Positions 16,473 through 27,160 of a stretch of 46,338 bases of DNA are shown here, piece by piece. Under the pieces are notes generated by a model. The model saw nothing but the letters and a program-made list of their open reading frames with translations, was not told the DNA's origin and did no database searches. Every line of letters begins with the position of its first letter. Positions within the stretch are counted from its first letter, which is position 1. The translations under genes and the position numbers were made by a program. The stretch is from Dehalococcoides mccartyi (GTDB lineage: Bacteria > Chloroflexota > Dehalococcoidia > UBA2979), in contig CAMBFG010000012.1 of NCBI GenBank assembly GCA_945865925.1, forward strand, positions 1-46,338, given 5' to 3'.

Positions 16473-17645
16473 CTATACCAGCACGAGGTTGTTGCGGTGG
16501 ATCACTTCCTCGCCGAACTCGTAGCCGAGGGCGTCCGCGATCTGGGCGGACTGTTTGCCGGCGATACGCGCGACCTCGTCGCTGGCGTAGTTGGCGGTGC
16601 CGGAGGCGAGGTGGCGGCCCTCGGCGGTCACGACCTGGACGACGTCGCCGCGCTGGAAGGTGCCCTCGCAGCGCAGCACGCCAGCGGGGAGCAGCGAGTT
16701 GCCCCCGCGCAGGAGCGCGCCCGCCGCGCCCGCGTCCACGACGATGCGGCCACGCGCCTGTAGACCAGACAGCAGGTAGCGACGCCGGCTCTCGATGCGG
16801 TCGCCCGCCGGGAGAAAGTGCGTGCCGACGGGCTCGCCGGCGGCGGCACGCAGCACGATGTCGCGCGCGCGACCGTCCGCGATGACCACGTGCGTGCCAC
16901 TACCCGTCGCGATCCGTGCGGCCTGCACCTTCGTCGTCATGCCGCCGGTGCCACGCGCGCCCGCGCCGCCCGCCGCTGCCGCCTCGATCGCGTCGTCGAT
17001 GCGCTCGACGCTCTCGATGAGGCGGGCGTTCGGGTCGCGGCGGGGGTCGGCGGTGTACAGGCCGGCGATGTCCGTGAGCAGGAGCAGCAGGTCGGCGTCG
17101 ATGAGGTTGGCGACCTGCGCCGACAGGTTGTCGTTGTCGCCGATGCGCGCGTCCTGCAGTTCCTCGACGGAGACGACGTCGTTCTCGTTGATCACCGGCA
17201 CGACACCGAGGTCGAGCATGGCCAGCAGCGTGTTGCGTGCGTTGAGGTAGCCGAGGCGATCTGCCAGGTCGCCGCGCGTGAGGAGCGCCTGCCCCACGGC
17301 AACGCCCGCCTCCGCGAAGAGCGCGTCCCAGAGTGCCATCAACCTCGATTGCCCGACGGCCGCCGCGACTTGCCTCGACTGTACGTCGCGGCCCGCGACC
17401 TTCGAGGCGTCCACGTCGCGCAGGGCGGCAATCTCGCGCAGGCGGTGACGTCCAGCGGCGACGGCACCTGACGTCACGAGGGCGACCTGGGCACCTCGGT
17501 GGACGAGATCGGCGACCTGGGTGGCGATCGCGGCGATGGTGGGCGTGTGGAGGCCCTCCTCGCCACCGGTGAGGACATTCGAGCCGACCTTCACCACCAC
17601 ACGACGGTGGAGCAGGCGTTGAGGCTGGAGGCGGTCGGCGGTCAT
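16473..17645 (-). CDS. proB: Glutamate 5-kinase with C-terminal PUA domain
   Basis: First enzyme of proline synthesis: it phosphorylates glutamate and is usually feedback-inhibited by proline. The 390 residues comprise an amino-acid-kinase domain (RVVVKVGSNVLTGG, ALVTSGAVAAGR, VPVINENDVVSVEEL, DNDNLSAQVANLIDADLLLL, GTGGMTTKVQAARIA) and a PUA domain from about residue 295 (GRIVVDAGAAGALLRGGNSL). A non-standard insertion at about residues 75-90 (ALRDVDASKVAGRDVQSRQ) lengthens the loop before AAAVGQSRLM. The start follows GGGAG by about 5 bases. Confidence 0.96.
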   Translation of the reverse strand: MTADRLQPQRLLHRRVVVKVGSNVLTGGEEGLHTPTIAAIATQVADLVHRGAQVALVTSGAVAAGRHRLREIAALRDVDASKVAGRDVQSRQVAAAVGQSRLMALWDALFAEAGVAVGQALLTRGDLADRLGYLNARNTLLAMLDLGVVPVINENDVVSVEELQDARIGDNDNLSAQVANLIDADLLLLLTDIAGLYTADPRRDPNARLIESVERIDDAIEAAAAGGAGARGTGGMTTKVQAARIATGSGTHVVIADGRARDIVLRAAAGEPVGTHFLPAGDRIESRRRYLLSGLQARGRIVVDAGAAGALLRGGNSLLPAGVLRCEGTFQRGDVVQVVTAEGRHLASGTANYASDEVARIAGKQSAQIADALGYEFGEEVIHRNNLVLV

Positions 17646-17667
17646 GTGTCTCCCGGTACAGGTGACT

Positions 17668-17695
17668 AGAATAGAGACGTGGGGGCTGAGGTCGA
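17668..17695 (-). promoter_or_regulatory. Possible proBA promoter, overlapping a divergent -10 element
   Basis: Minus strand TCGACC (17695-17690), 16-base spacer, TATTCT (17673-17668). The same bases read TAGAAT (17667-17672) on the plus strand, a candidate -10 for the YihY-type gene. Overlapping divergent -10 elements would make the two transcripts compete. Confidence 0.35.
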
Positions 17696-17705
17696 GGAGT
17701 CCGGT

Positions 17706-18752
17706 ATGGCTCAGCCCGTCGCCACACCCTCCCCGGCACCTCCTGCCGCTTCGCCGATGGCTGAGGCCAATACCCCGGGAATCTCGCTCCGCCTCATCCC
17801 TCGGCTGCTCGGGCGGGCCCTCGTGGCGTTTGTCCTCGACCGCGGGTCGCAGATGGCGGCCGCTATGTCCTACTACGCGCTGTTCTCGCTCTTTCCGCTG
17901 ACCCTGCTCGCCGTCTCCATCTTCGGCATCGTGCTGCGCGACCAGCCGTTCCAGGACCGTGTGCTCGCCGCCATCCTCGAGGTCCTGCCGGTCGAGGACG
18001 AGACGATCGCTGACGCGCTGCGTGGCACTGCGAACCTCGGCCCGACGCTGACGCTCGTCTCCGCGCTCGCCTCGCTGTGGACGGCAGCGGCGCTGTCCGC
18101 GTCGCTGCGGAGCGCGCTCAATGTCGTCTTCACCACGGAACAGGGGCGCCCCTACCTGCGAAGCAAGGCGCTCGACTTCTTGCTCTTACCCGTGCTTGGC
18201 CTGCCGTTCATCGGCGGTGTGGCGCTGACCACGGCCTGGCGGGTCATGGTGAGTGAAGCGAGCGACCGCTGGGAGTTCCTCGATGGATGGTTCGGCATCA
18301 TGTGGTGGACGGGGATCCTGGCGATCCCGGCGGCGCTGATGTTCCTCGCCTTCCTGCTGACCTTCTGGCTGCTGCCCAATCAGCGGCTCGCGCTTCGCTA
18401 CCTCTGGCCGGGCGCGCTCGTGGCCGCCCTGCTATTCGAGGGCTTGAAGCAGGCGTTCGCGTTCTACGTCCACGGCCTCGCGACCTTCGACGTGGTCTAC
18501 GGGCCGTTGTCGTCCGTGATCCTGCTGCTGTTCTGGGTCTACCTCACGGCGACCATCGTGGTGTTCGGCGCGGAGGTCAGTGCCGCCCTCCCCGGCATCA
18601 ACGAGGGTGGCCCGGGAGCCGGCGACTGGCGTCGCTCGACGTGGACCTTCGTCCGCGGCCTCGCACTCGCCCCGGAGAACGAGGCGCGCCGGGCCGACCG
18701 TGCGGCCGCCGCCGATGCGCGCGCCGAGCGTCGAAACGAACGCCGCCAGTAG
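17706..18752 (+). CDS. YihY/virulence factor BrkB family membrane protein
   Basis: 348 residues with six hydrophobic helices, the hallmark of the UPF0761/YihY family. Recognisable segments are the region after helix entry MAAAMSYYALFSLFPLTLLA (family AAxxAYYxLFSLFPLLL), SLWTAAALSASLRSALNVVF, FWLLPNQRLALRYLWPGALV and VILLLFWVYLTATIVVFGAE. The role of the family is unresolved; the old RNase BN name is wrong. The ATG at 17706 has GAGGAG 4 bases before it. The GTG at 17679, exactly 6 bases after TAGAAT, could give a nine-residue longer leaderless product. The C-terminal tail is Arg/Ala-rich and cytoplasmic. Confidence 0.9.
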   Translation: MAQPVATPSPAPPAASPMAEANTPGISLRLIPRLLGRALVAFVLDRGSQMAAAMSYYALFSLFPLTLLAVSIFGIVLRDQPFQDRVLAAILEVLPVEDETIADALRGTANLGPTLTLVSALASLWTAAALSASLRSALNVVFTTEQGRPYLRSKALDFLLLPVLGLPFIGGVALTTAWRVMVSEASDRWEFLDGWFGIMWWTGILAIPAALMFLAFLLTFWLLPNQRLALRYLWPGALVAALLFEGLKQAFAFYVHGLATFDVVYGPLSSVILLLFWVYLTATIVVFGAEVSAALPGINEGGPGAGDWRRSTWTFVRGLALAPENEARRADRAAAADARAERRNERRQ

Positions 18753-18776
18753 TCAGGGTCGGGACTACTTAAGTGC

Positions 18777-19394
18777 CTACTTCAGCGCGATGTCCACACT
18801 CGCCTCAGCGACACGCGAGCCGTCACGTGGGCTCTCGAAGTAGGCGATCACCCGCGCGTTCGAGGGCTGACCGCTCGCCGGAAGCGTGAAGGTCAGTTGC
18901 CAGAAGCCAGGCATCCCGGCGTCCGGCGCGACGTACGTGGTCGGCATCTTGAACATCGTGCCGCTCGCCATGACGCCCGAGGCGTTCACCGTCCGGACCT
19001 CGACGACCACATTGTTCTCGAACGAACCGCCCGCGTAACCACGCACGGTGAGTACGTTGCCCCGGCTCACCACGGCCCCAGCCTTTGGCTCTTCGAAGCA
19101 GACGAACGGCCTCGTTACTTGCTTCGCCCACGGGAAGGCCGAGGCGCACGAGGCCGCGTATCCGGCGGGTGGCGTCGGGCCTGCCGGTGCGGTCGGGAAC
19201 GCGGTCGGCGTCTGGGTGGCGGTTGCCGTCGGACTCGTAGTAGCCATCGCGGATGCGGTGGGCGGCAGCGGCGCAGTCGCGATCACGCTCGCTGTGGGCG
19301 ACGGCGTCGGAGTAGGGGTCGGCTGCTCGTTGTCACAGGCAATGAGCAGCACAGTCGCGATGACGGGCACGGCGAGGCGAAGAATTGGATGCAT
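18777..19394 (-). CDS. Lipoprotein with Gmad2-type immunoglobulin-like domain
   Basis: 205 residues. It starts MHPILRLAVPVIATVLLIAC, a lipoprotein signal with lipobox LIAC and Cys20. Residues 25-80 are a Thr/Pro/Ala linker (PTPTPTPSPT and similar), typical of Chloroflexota surface proteins. From about residue 93 comes a beta-rich domain: FVCFEEPKAGAVVSRGNVLT, VRGYAGGSFENNVVVEVRTV and FWQLTFTL, ending YFESPRDGSRVAEASVDIAL. That matches the Gmad2 domain pattern (sP-x-GxxV-x-G-A-FE-N-V, S-x-DGS). Gmad2 occurs in Bacillus GerM-associated and many extracellular proteins; the ligand is unknown. It is convergent with the YihY-type gene, with a short hairpin between them. Confidence 0.85.
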   Translation of the reverse strand: MHPILRLAVPVIATVLLIACDNEQPTPTPTPSPTASVIATAPLPPTASAMATTSPTATATQTPTAFPTAPAGPTPPAGYAASCASAFPWAKQVTRPFVCFEEPKAGAVVSRGNVLTVRGYAGGSFENNVVVEVRTVNASGVMASGTMFKMPTTYVAPDAGMPGFWQLTFTLPASGQPSNARVIAYFESPRDGSRVAEASVDIALK

Positions 19395-19459
19395 ACAGAA
19401 GGAAACGCTCCCGGGCGCCTCAGTGTTCCCTCACGAATCCGTGTCAGGCCGGCGCGCGC

Positions 19460-22756
<3,297 letters not shown>

Positions 22757-22779
22757 CAGAGACCTCCACGGGCGCGGGC

Positions 22780-22826
22780 AAACAAACAGCCCGCCCCAAC
22801 ACCGAATCCGGTGCGGGACGGGCTGT
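22780..22826 (-). terminator. Terminator of the ileS T-box leader
   Basis: On the minus strand ACAGCCCGTCCCGCACCG pairs with CGGTGTTGGGGCGGGCTGT around a GATT loop, followed by TTTGTTTG. It ends 24 bases before the ileS start, as expected for a transcription-attenuating T-box. Confidence 0.85.
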
Positions 22827-23189
22827 GCGAGATCCTGTTAGAGATCTGGCGCATGAGCCCGCGGTACCACCCGCGTTGCGCACCACCTCGACTGATCGAG
22901 GTGGCCACGCCACTCTCCGCACCACGGCGGCCCTCGGAACGTGCCGAGCGCTGCGATGGCGCTGCCCCTGGTAACGGTGGGCGCTCCGGCCGCGTCTACA
23001 GGCCTCGGTGGAGGCGTTCGGGCGGCTGCTCGGGAGTGATCTTCGCCTCGCGTGGCACGTACCCGGCTTGCACCGCCCCGGGCTCGCTATCCGGTCCGCA
23101 GACCTCGATGTGTGCCATCGAGATCACGGCCGCGTGGCTACTCGTCTCCTTCGTCGCATATCTGTACGAACTACTGAGTCGAACTACTA
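22780..23189 (-). ncRNA. T-box riboswitch leader, isoleucine specific
   Basis: About 410 bases between a predicted start near 23189 and the terminator before ileS. The T-box core GGGTGGTACCGCGG is plain at about 22860-22874 on the minus strand (TGGTACC at 22869-22863). Upstream, the Stem I elements are present: GACGAAGGAGACGAGTAGCC (AGTA K-turn side) near 23160-23135, GGGGCGGTGCAAGCCGGG (apical GGTGxAAxCC loop) near 23080-23060, and GCGAAGATCACTCCCGAG around 23046-23029, where ATC at 23040-23038 fits an isoleucine specifier codon. A Stem III hairpin, CCACCTCGATCAGTCGAGGTGG, precedes the core. Uncharged tRNA-Ile should stabilise the antiterminator. Confidence 0.9.
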
Positions 23190-23195
23190 GGTCGA

Positions 23196-23225
23196 AGTCT
23201 ACGCGTGGGGTGCGAGGCGGATCAA
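23196..23225 (-). promoter_or_regulatory. Predicted promoter of the T-box/ileS transcript
   Basis: Minus strand TTGATC (23225-23220), 18-base spacer, TAGACT (23201-23196). It places the start about 30 bases upstream of the Stem I 5' elements and lies just before the neighbouring zinc-ribbon gene's stop. Confidence 0.55.
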
Positions 23226-23243
23226 CGCTCGCGAGACCCGTGC

Positions 23244-23831
23244 TTACTCCTCAGGTTCCGGCGCGTCGGGGTCGACCTCGATCGCGACGGGGCGCGAGAC
23301 CGTTGCGGTGATGTCGATCTCGGCGAGGGGTTCGGCCATGCGGCGTTCCATGTCCACGGCGGCGCCCATCTCGGCGAGCGGCTCGGCGACGGCAGAGCGC
23401 GTACCGGGGCCGGTGCCCTCGAGCTCCGGGCCGCGACGCATCGAGGCGGCGGCGATGCGCGCGACGGCGTCGTCAGCGGCGGCGGCGTCACGGGCCTCTT
23501 GCTTCTCGCGGATGTCCGAGTAGCAGGCGGAGCAGTACACGGGGCGATCGCCGCGCGGGACGAACGGCACCTCGGTGGACTGGGCGCACTGGTTGCAGGC
23601 GGCGCGGTGCATCTGGCGTGGCGTGCGGCCGCCGTACGAGACGTACACACCGAAACGCGGCGTCTCTTCGCGGTCTTCAGGACTGAGGAGTTTGCGCTGG
23701 TTGCGGCAAGAGGGGCAGCGCACCGGGTCGTGCTGCAGGCCCTTCGTCGCGTAGAACTCCTGCTCGCCAGCGGTAAAGATGAACGGGCCGCCACAGTCTC
23801 GGCAGGCCAATTCGCGGTCGGTGAACGCCAT
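23244..23831 (-). CDS. Double zinc-ribbon protein (CxxC-x-CxxC type)
   Basis: 195 residues from the ATG at 23831 (MAFTDRELACRDCGGPFIFT). The first ribbon uses C10/C13 and C39/C42 (CRDCGG, GEQEFYATKG, CPSCR), the probable zinc-ribbon type seen in many short Chloroflexota and actinobacterial proteins. The second uses C79/C82 and C100/C103 (CNQCAQSTEVPFVPRGDRPV, then YCSAC), the CxxC-x17-CxxC type that often ends in a charged tail. The last 90 residues are acidic and Ala/Glu-rich, with no structure I can name. AGAGGA precedes the start by 8 bases. Function is unknown; nucleic-acid or metal binding is an inference. Confidence 0.8.
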   Translation of the reverse strand: MAFTDRELACRDCGGPFIFTAGEQEFYATKGLQHDPVRCPSCRNQRKLLSPEDREETPRFGVYVSYGGRTPRQMHRAACNQCAQSTEVPFVPRGDRPVYCSACYSDIREKQEARDAAAADDAVARIAAASMRRGPELEGTGPGTRSAVAEPLAEMGAAVDMERRMAEPLAEIDITATVSRPVAIEVDPDAPEPEE

Positions 23832-23894
23832 CGCCTCGGTCCTCTCGCCGCAGCCACCGAGGGGTCGGCAGGCTGCTGACATCGCGTCTGACAA

Positions 23895-24243
23895 CGCAGT
23901 AGCGCGGACGCTGGTGCGTCCGCTTCGAAGTTCCCTTTTGGTTGTTGGGAGCGGTCAGCGTAGCAGAGGCATCGCCGCACCGTCCGGGAATACGATTTCG
24001 GACACCGCCGCGGAGCGACTACAGATTCGCGAGACCTGGACGAAACCTCGACGTCGACGGGAATTTACGTCGATTTTACGTGAAAGTGCGCACAAGCACT
24101 TGCGGACGGGAACGGTTTCGAGGCACACTACGTTCATCAAGTGAAGACGGGCACAAAGTTTCGGAACGGCTGAGACGGCCCCACATCACTGAAGTGGACT
24201 GCTCTGGGTGTAGGCCTCGGGTGATCCAGGAAAGAGGACTGAC
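23895..24243. other. Intergenic stretch without recognisable gene
   Basis: About 350 bases between the divergent zinc-ribbon gene and the 44-residue gene. It is locally richer in A and T around 24050-24100 (including GATTTTACGTG). Short frames exist on both strands but show no plausible ribosome-binding site or recognisable protein. It probably holds both divergent promoters, but I could not pick -35/-10 pairs with confidence. Confidence 0.5.
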
Positions 24244-24378
24244 ATGTTGGAAATCAAGGGGCTGTACAACTCCATTCTTATCCGCGGCCGGCGCTCCGCC
24301 CCGACCTACGACCAGGTCAAGAAGGAAGCCCGCCTCCTGAATCAGGCCCGCACCGAGGCCAACCTCTACCGCTACTAG
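24244..24378 (+). CDS. Unrecognised 44-residue basic protein
   Basis: The ATG at 24244 follows AGAGGA by 6 bases and the frame ends TAG at 24376-24378. The product begins MLEIKGLYNSILIRGRRSAP and ends in a short helix-like part with KKEARLLNQARTEANLYRY. It has about nine basic and four acidic residues, no Cys and no signal peptide. A perfect 13-bp hairpin lies 54 bases downstream, so it looks like a complete monocistronic gene. I recognise no family. A start and stop fitting a good ribosome site and terminator make a real gene more likely than chance. Confidence 0.6.
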   Translation: MLEIKGLYNSILIRGRRSAPTYDQVKKEARLLNQARTEANLYRY

Positions 24379-24432
24379 CGGTCAGCCCGGGCCGGGCGGG
24401 ACCCCTCCCCCTACTGGCCCTCGCTTCGGCGA

Positions 24433-24464
24433 AGAACGGCCCCCGTCCCCGCGGGGGCCGTTCT
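24433..24464 (+). terminator. Hairpin terminator after the 44-residue gene
   Basis: Perfect 13-bp stem (AGAACGGCCCCCG pairing with CGGGGGCCGTTCT, 6-base loop), followed by GTGTCC. The T-run is weak, but this is the strongest hairpin in the region. Confidence 0.65.
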
Positions 24465-24589
24465 GTGTCCAATCCACACGAGGGCATTCGAGGCACCTTT
24501 ACGCGCGCCCACCCGGAACTCCTCGTCTGCCAGGGGCGTCACAGCAGCGGGCGGGTAGACTCTTGTCACCCCATTCGGAAGGCGCCTTC

Positions 24590-26245
24590 GTGGCTGATGC
24601 CCCACCGCCCTCCGGCACCCCACCCCATGCCCCGCACCCCTCGAGGCGCTCCACCGGTGAGGGCTTCCGACGGTTCATTGAGCGTGCACCGGAGAGCAGT
24701 GCGGGGCGCTTCTTCCTGAGTGCCGCGTTCGTGGTCGCCGCGGGTTTCGTGCTGTCGCGGCTGCTAGGCCTCGTCCGCTCGGTGGTCATCGCGCACGCGT
24801 TCGGTACTGATCCGGAACTCGCGGCGTTCTGGGTCGCGGTCCGGCTGCCTGACCTTGTGTTCCAGTTGCTGGCCGGCGCCACGCTCTCGGCGGCGTTCAT
24901 CCCCACATTCAGCCGCGTCCTGCTGCGCAGCGGCGAGGACGCCGCGTGGCGACTCGCATCGAGCGCGCTCAACATCATCGCGACGGCGACGCTCGTACTG
25001 GCAGCGCTGGCGTACGTCTTCACGCCAACGATCGTGCCGCTACTCGCGCCGGGGCTCGGCGATGCGACGGGACAGCAGGAGGAACTGCGGGCGCTCGCGA
25101 TCCACCTGACGCGGCTGATGCTGATCTCCCCGATCTTCTTCGGCGCGAGCGGGATGCTCACCGGCATCCTGAACGCGCGCCATCACTTCCTCGCACCCGC
25201 GCTCGCACCCATCCTCTACAACCTCGGCATCATCGTGGGCGCGGCCTTCGCGGACGGACGTGTCGAGGGCCTCGCATGGGGCGTCGTGGGCGGGGCGGCG
25301 GCGCACCTGCTGGTGCAGGTGCCCGCGCTGCGCTCGACAGGGATGCGTTGGTCGCCGTCCTTCGATGTGTTCTCCGACGGCGTGCAGGAGGTGCTGCGGC
25401 TGATGGGGCCGCGCGTGCTCGGCCTCGCCGCGTCGCAGTTGAACTTCATCGCGGCGATCTTCTTCGCCTCGTTCGTCTCGGACGAAGCGATCAGCGCCCT
25501 CAACTACGCGTTCCTGATGATGATGATGCCAGTCGGCGTGATCGGGATGGCGATCTCGACGGCAGTGTTCCCGACGCTGGCGCAGCACGGCGCCTCGCAG
25601 GACCTGAGTGCGCTGCGGACGGCGGTGTCGAAGTCGCTCCGCCAGATCCTCTTCCTCGCGGTGCCCGCCTCAGCCGGCCTGATCATCCTCGCCACCCCGT
25701 CCGTGCGAGTGCTGCTCGAACGCGGCGCATTCGACGTCGAATCCACCGAACTCGTCGTGGCGGCACTGGCGCTGTACGCGGCGGGGATCGCCGCGCACAG
25801 CGGCATCGAAATCCTGAGTCGCGGCTTTTATGCCCTGGCGGACACGCGCACGCCCGTCGCGATCGCGGTCGCCGCGATGGTGCTGAACCTCGCGCTCTCC
25901 GCAGCCCTCGTCGCCCCGTTCGGCCTGCGAGGACTGGCGGGCGCCGCCTCGATCACCGCCTTCGTGGAGTTCGGCCTGCTGCTCTGGGTGCTCTCGACGC
26001 GTCTCGGGGGCCTCGAGCGCCGCGCCCTGACCAGGACCGTCGGCAGCACGCTGGCCGCGACGGCGACGCTGAGTGTGATCATGGTGCTGGCGCTGGTCGC
26101 GCTCTCCGCCGCCGGCGTCGATGGCGCGACGACCCTCGGATCCCTCGTGCGCATCGTGGTGGCCGGGACGCTGGGGCTCGTGGCCTTCGGCGTGGCGGGT
26201 TACCTCGCGAACCGCGACGACCTGCGGATGGTCGCGCGGCCGTAG
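24590..26245 (+). CDS. murJ: Lipid II flippase MurJ (MviN family)
   Basis: Flips the peptidoglycan precursor lipid II across the membrane. It has 551 residues from the GTG at 24590, which follows GGAAGG by 7 bases; a TTG further upstream is less likely. After a Pro-rich cytoplasmic N-terminus of about 40 residues come about 14 helices. Conserved stretches are VLSRLLGLVRSVVIAHAFGT (family SRxLGxxRD/S), FWVAVRLPDLVFQLLAGATL, SAAFIPTFS and QILFLAVPASAGLIILATPS. It stands alone on the plus strand, with TAGACT at 24556-24561 as the candidate -10. It implies a peptidoglycan-synthesising cell. Confidence 0.95.
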   Translation: MADAPPPSGTPPHAPHPSRRSTGEGFRRFIERAPESSAGRFFLSAAFVVAAGFVLSRLLGLVRSVVIAHAFGTDPELAAFWVAVRLPDLVFQLLAGATLSAAFIPTFSRVLLRSGEDAAWRLASSALNIIATATLVLAALAYVFTPTIVPLLAPGLGDATGQQEELRALAIHLTRLMLISPIFFGASGMLTGILNARHHFLAPALAPILYNLGIIVGAAFADGRVEGLAWGVVGGAAAHLLVQVPALRSTGMRWSPSFDVFSDGVQEVLRLMGPRVLGLAASQLNFIAAIFFASFVSDEAISALNYAFLMMMMPVGVIGMAISTAVFPTLAQHGASQDLSALRTAVSKSLRQILFLAVPASAGLIILATPSVRVLLERGAFDVESTELVVAALALYAAGIAAHSGIEILSRGFYALADTRTPVAIAVAAMVLNLALSAALVAPFGLRGLAGAASITAFVEFGLLLWVLSTRLGGLERRALTRTVGSTLAATATLSVIMVLALVALSAAGVDGATTLGSLVRIVVAGTLGLVAFGVAGYLANRDDLRMVARP

Positions 26246-26294
26246 GGCCTCGCTGCTCCTCAGGGTTGAGGTCGCAGCGAGGCCGCCACAATGT

Positions 26295-26798
26295 CTACCC
26301 GTTGATGAACGACGTACCCGTCTCCAGCAGCGACTTGAGGTCGCTGAGGACCCAGGGCCAGCCGCCGCCGGCACCCATCTGCTCCATGCCACCAGAAAGC
26401 AGCAGGGAGAGATTCGGCGCGCCGCTGAGGTCGTGAATGAGGGTCAGCTTCGTGACGCCGGCCATTTCCTCGAGTTCGTAGGTGATGCGGGTGAAGCCCT
26501 CGGCCTTCGTCCCCTCGTCCATCACCATGCGCCAGGTGAGGACGAGCCGCCGCGGCGGGTCAGACTCGATCACTTCGCCGTCGATCGCCACGTCCGGCGA
26601 TCCCATGTCGCGCATCGCCTGGCTCGTGTAGGCGATGTATGGGCCGCCGGGGCGGAGGTCGTACACGCTGCGCCCGCCGTAGCCGTACTTCTCGGTCCAT
26701 TCGGGCTTCGTGATCGCGTCCCAGACGGCCTGCGGGGTCGCCTTGATGTAGACGCGGTGTACCTGCGTCGTCACCGCAGTCTCAGTGTTCGATGTCAT
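26295..26798 (-). CDS. SRPBCC/AHSA1 (START-like) domain protein
   Basis: 167 residues from an ATG that overlaps the ArsR stop (GCATGA). The fold is the AHSA1-type ligand-binding cup: VHRVYIKATPQAVWDAITKP with PEWTEKYGYG at the start, GGPYIAYTSQ, GEVIESDPPRRLVLTWRMV in the middle, and TRITYELEEMAGVTKLTLIH later. Such proteins very often pair with an ArsR regulator as here; the ligand is unknown. Coupled translation with the ArsR gene and the shared operator indicate joint control. Confidence 0.9.
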   Translation of the reverse strand: MTSNTETAVTTQVHRVYIKATPQAVWDAITKPEWTEKYGYGGRSVYDLRPGGPYIAYTSQAMRDMGSPDVAIDGEVIESDPPRRLVLTWRMVMDEGTKAEGFTRITYELEEMAGVTKLTLIHDLSGAPNLSLLLSGGMEQMGAGGGWPWVLSDLKSLLETGTSFING

Positions 26799-27118
26799 GC
26801 CGTGACCTGTCCTTCTAGATCGCGCTTGAGGTCCGCCAACGCGGCGACCTGGCGCTCGGTGTATTTGTCGATCCACCGGTCGTGGATGAGCCGGATCGGT
26901 ACCGGGTTGAGGAAGTGCAACTTCTCCCGGCCCGACCGACGGGTGACGACGAGGCCCGCGTCTTCCAGAATTCGCAGGTGCTTCATCACCCCGAAGCGCG
27001 TCATCTCTCGCCCCGACTCCAACTGGCTGAGCGTTTGGCCATCGCGCTCAAACAGCCGGTCGAGGAGGTCGCGACGCGTCGGGTCGGCGAGCGCCTTGAA
27101 CACGTGGTCTTCGTCCAT
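26795..27118 (-). CDS. ArsR/SmtB-family transcriptional repressor
   Basis: 107 residues with a winged helix: VFKALADPTRRDLLDRLFER, then TLSQLESGREMTRFGVMKHL as recognition region and RILEDAGLVVTRRSGREKLH as the wing. There are no Cys residues, so it is not a thiol metal sensor of the classic ArsR type; it belongs to the subgroup partnered with SRPBCC proteins. No Shine-Dalgarno precedes the ATG at 27118. The predicted transcription start lies within a few bases of it, so the transcript is probably leaderless. A palindromic operator in its own promoter suggests autorepression. Confidence 0.93.
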   Translation of the reverse strand: MDEDHVFKALADPTRRDLLDRLFERDGQTLSQLESGREMTRFGVMKHLRILEDAGLVVTRRSGREKLHFLNPVPIRLIHDRWIDKYTERQVAALADLKRDLEGQVTA

Positions 27119-27126
27119 CGAGGAGG

Positions 27127-27156
27127 ATAATATGTGACCGCTTGGTCACATGTCAA
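27127..27156 (-). promoter_or_regulatory. arsR promoter with operator palindrome in the spacer
   Basis: Minus strand TTGACA (27156-27151), 18-base spacer, TATTAT (27132-27127), nearly perfect for sigma70. A perfect 8-bp inverted repeat ATGTGACC-GCTT-GGTCACAT (27132-27151 on the plus strand) fills the spacer and touches both hexamers. It is the obvious binding site for the encoded ArsR-type repressor, which would block RNA polymerase directly. Confidence 0.85.
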
Positions 27157-27160
27157 CAGG

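Noticed and set aside
18748..18769. Short inverted repeat AGTAGTC...GACTACT between converging genes as a strong bidirectional terminator
   Set aside because: Only 7 bp with an 8-base loop and no clear T-run; at best a weak terminator.
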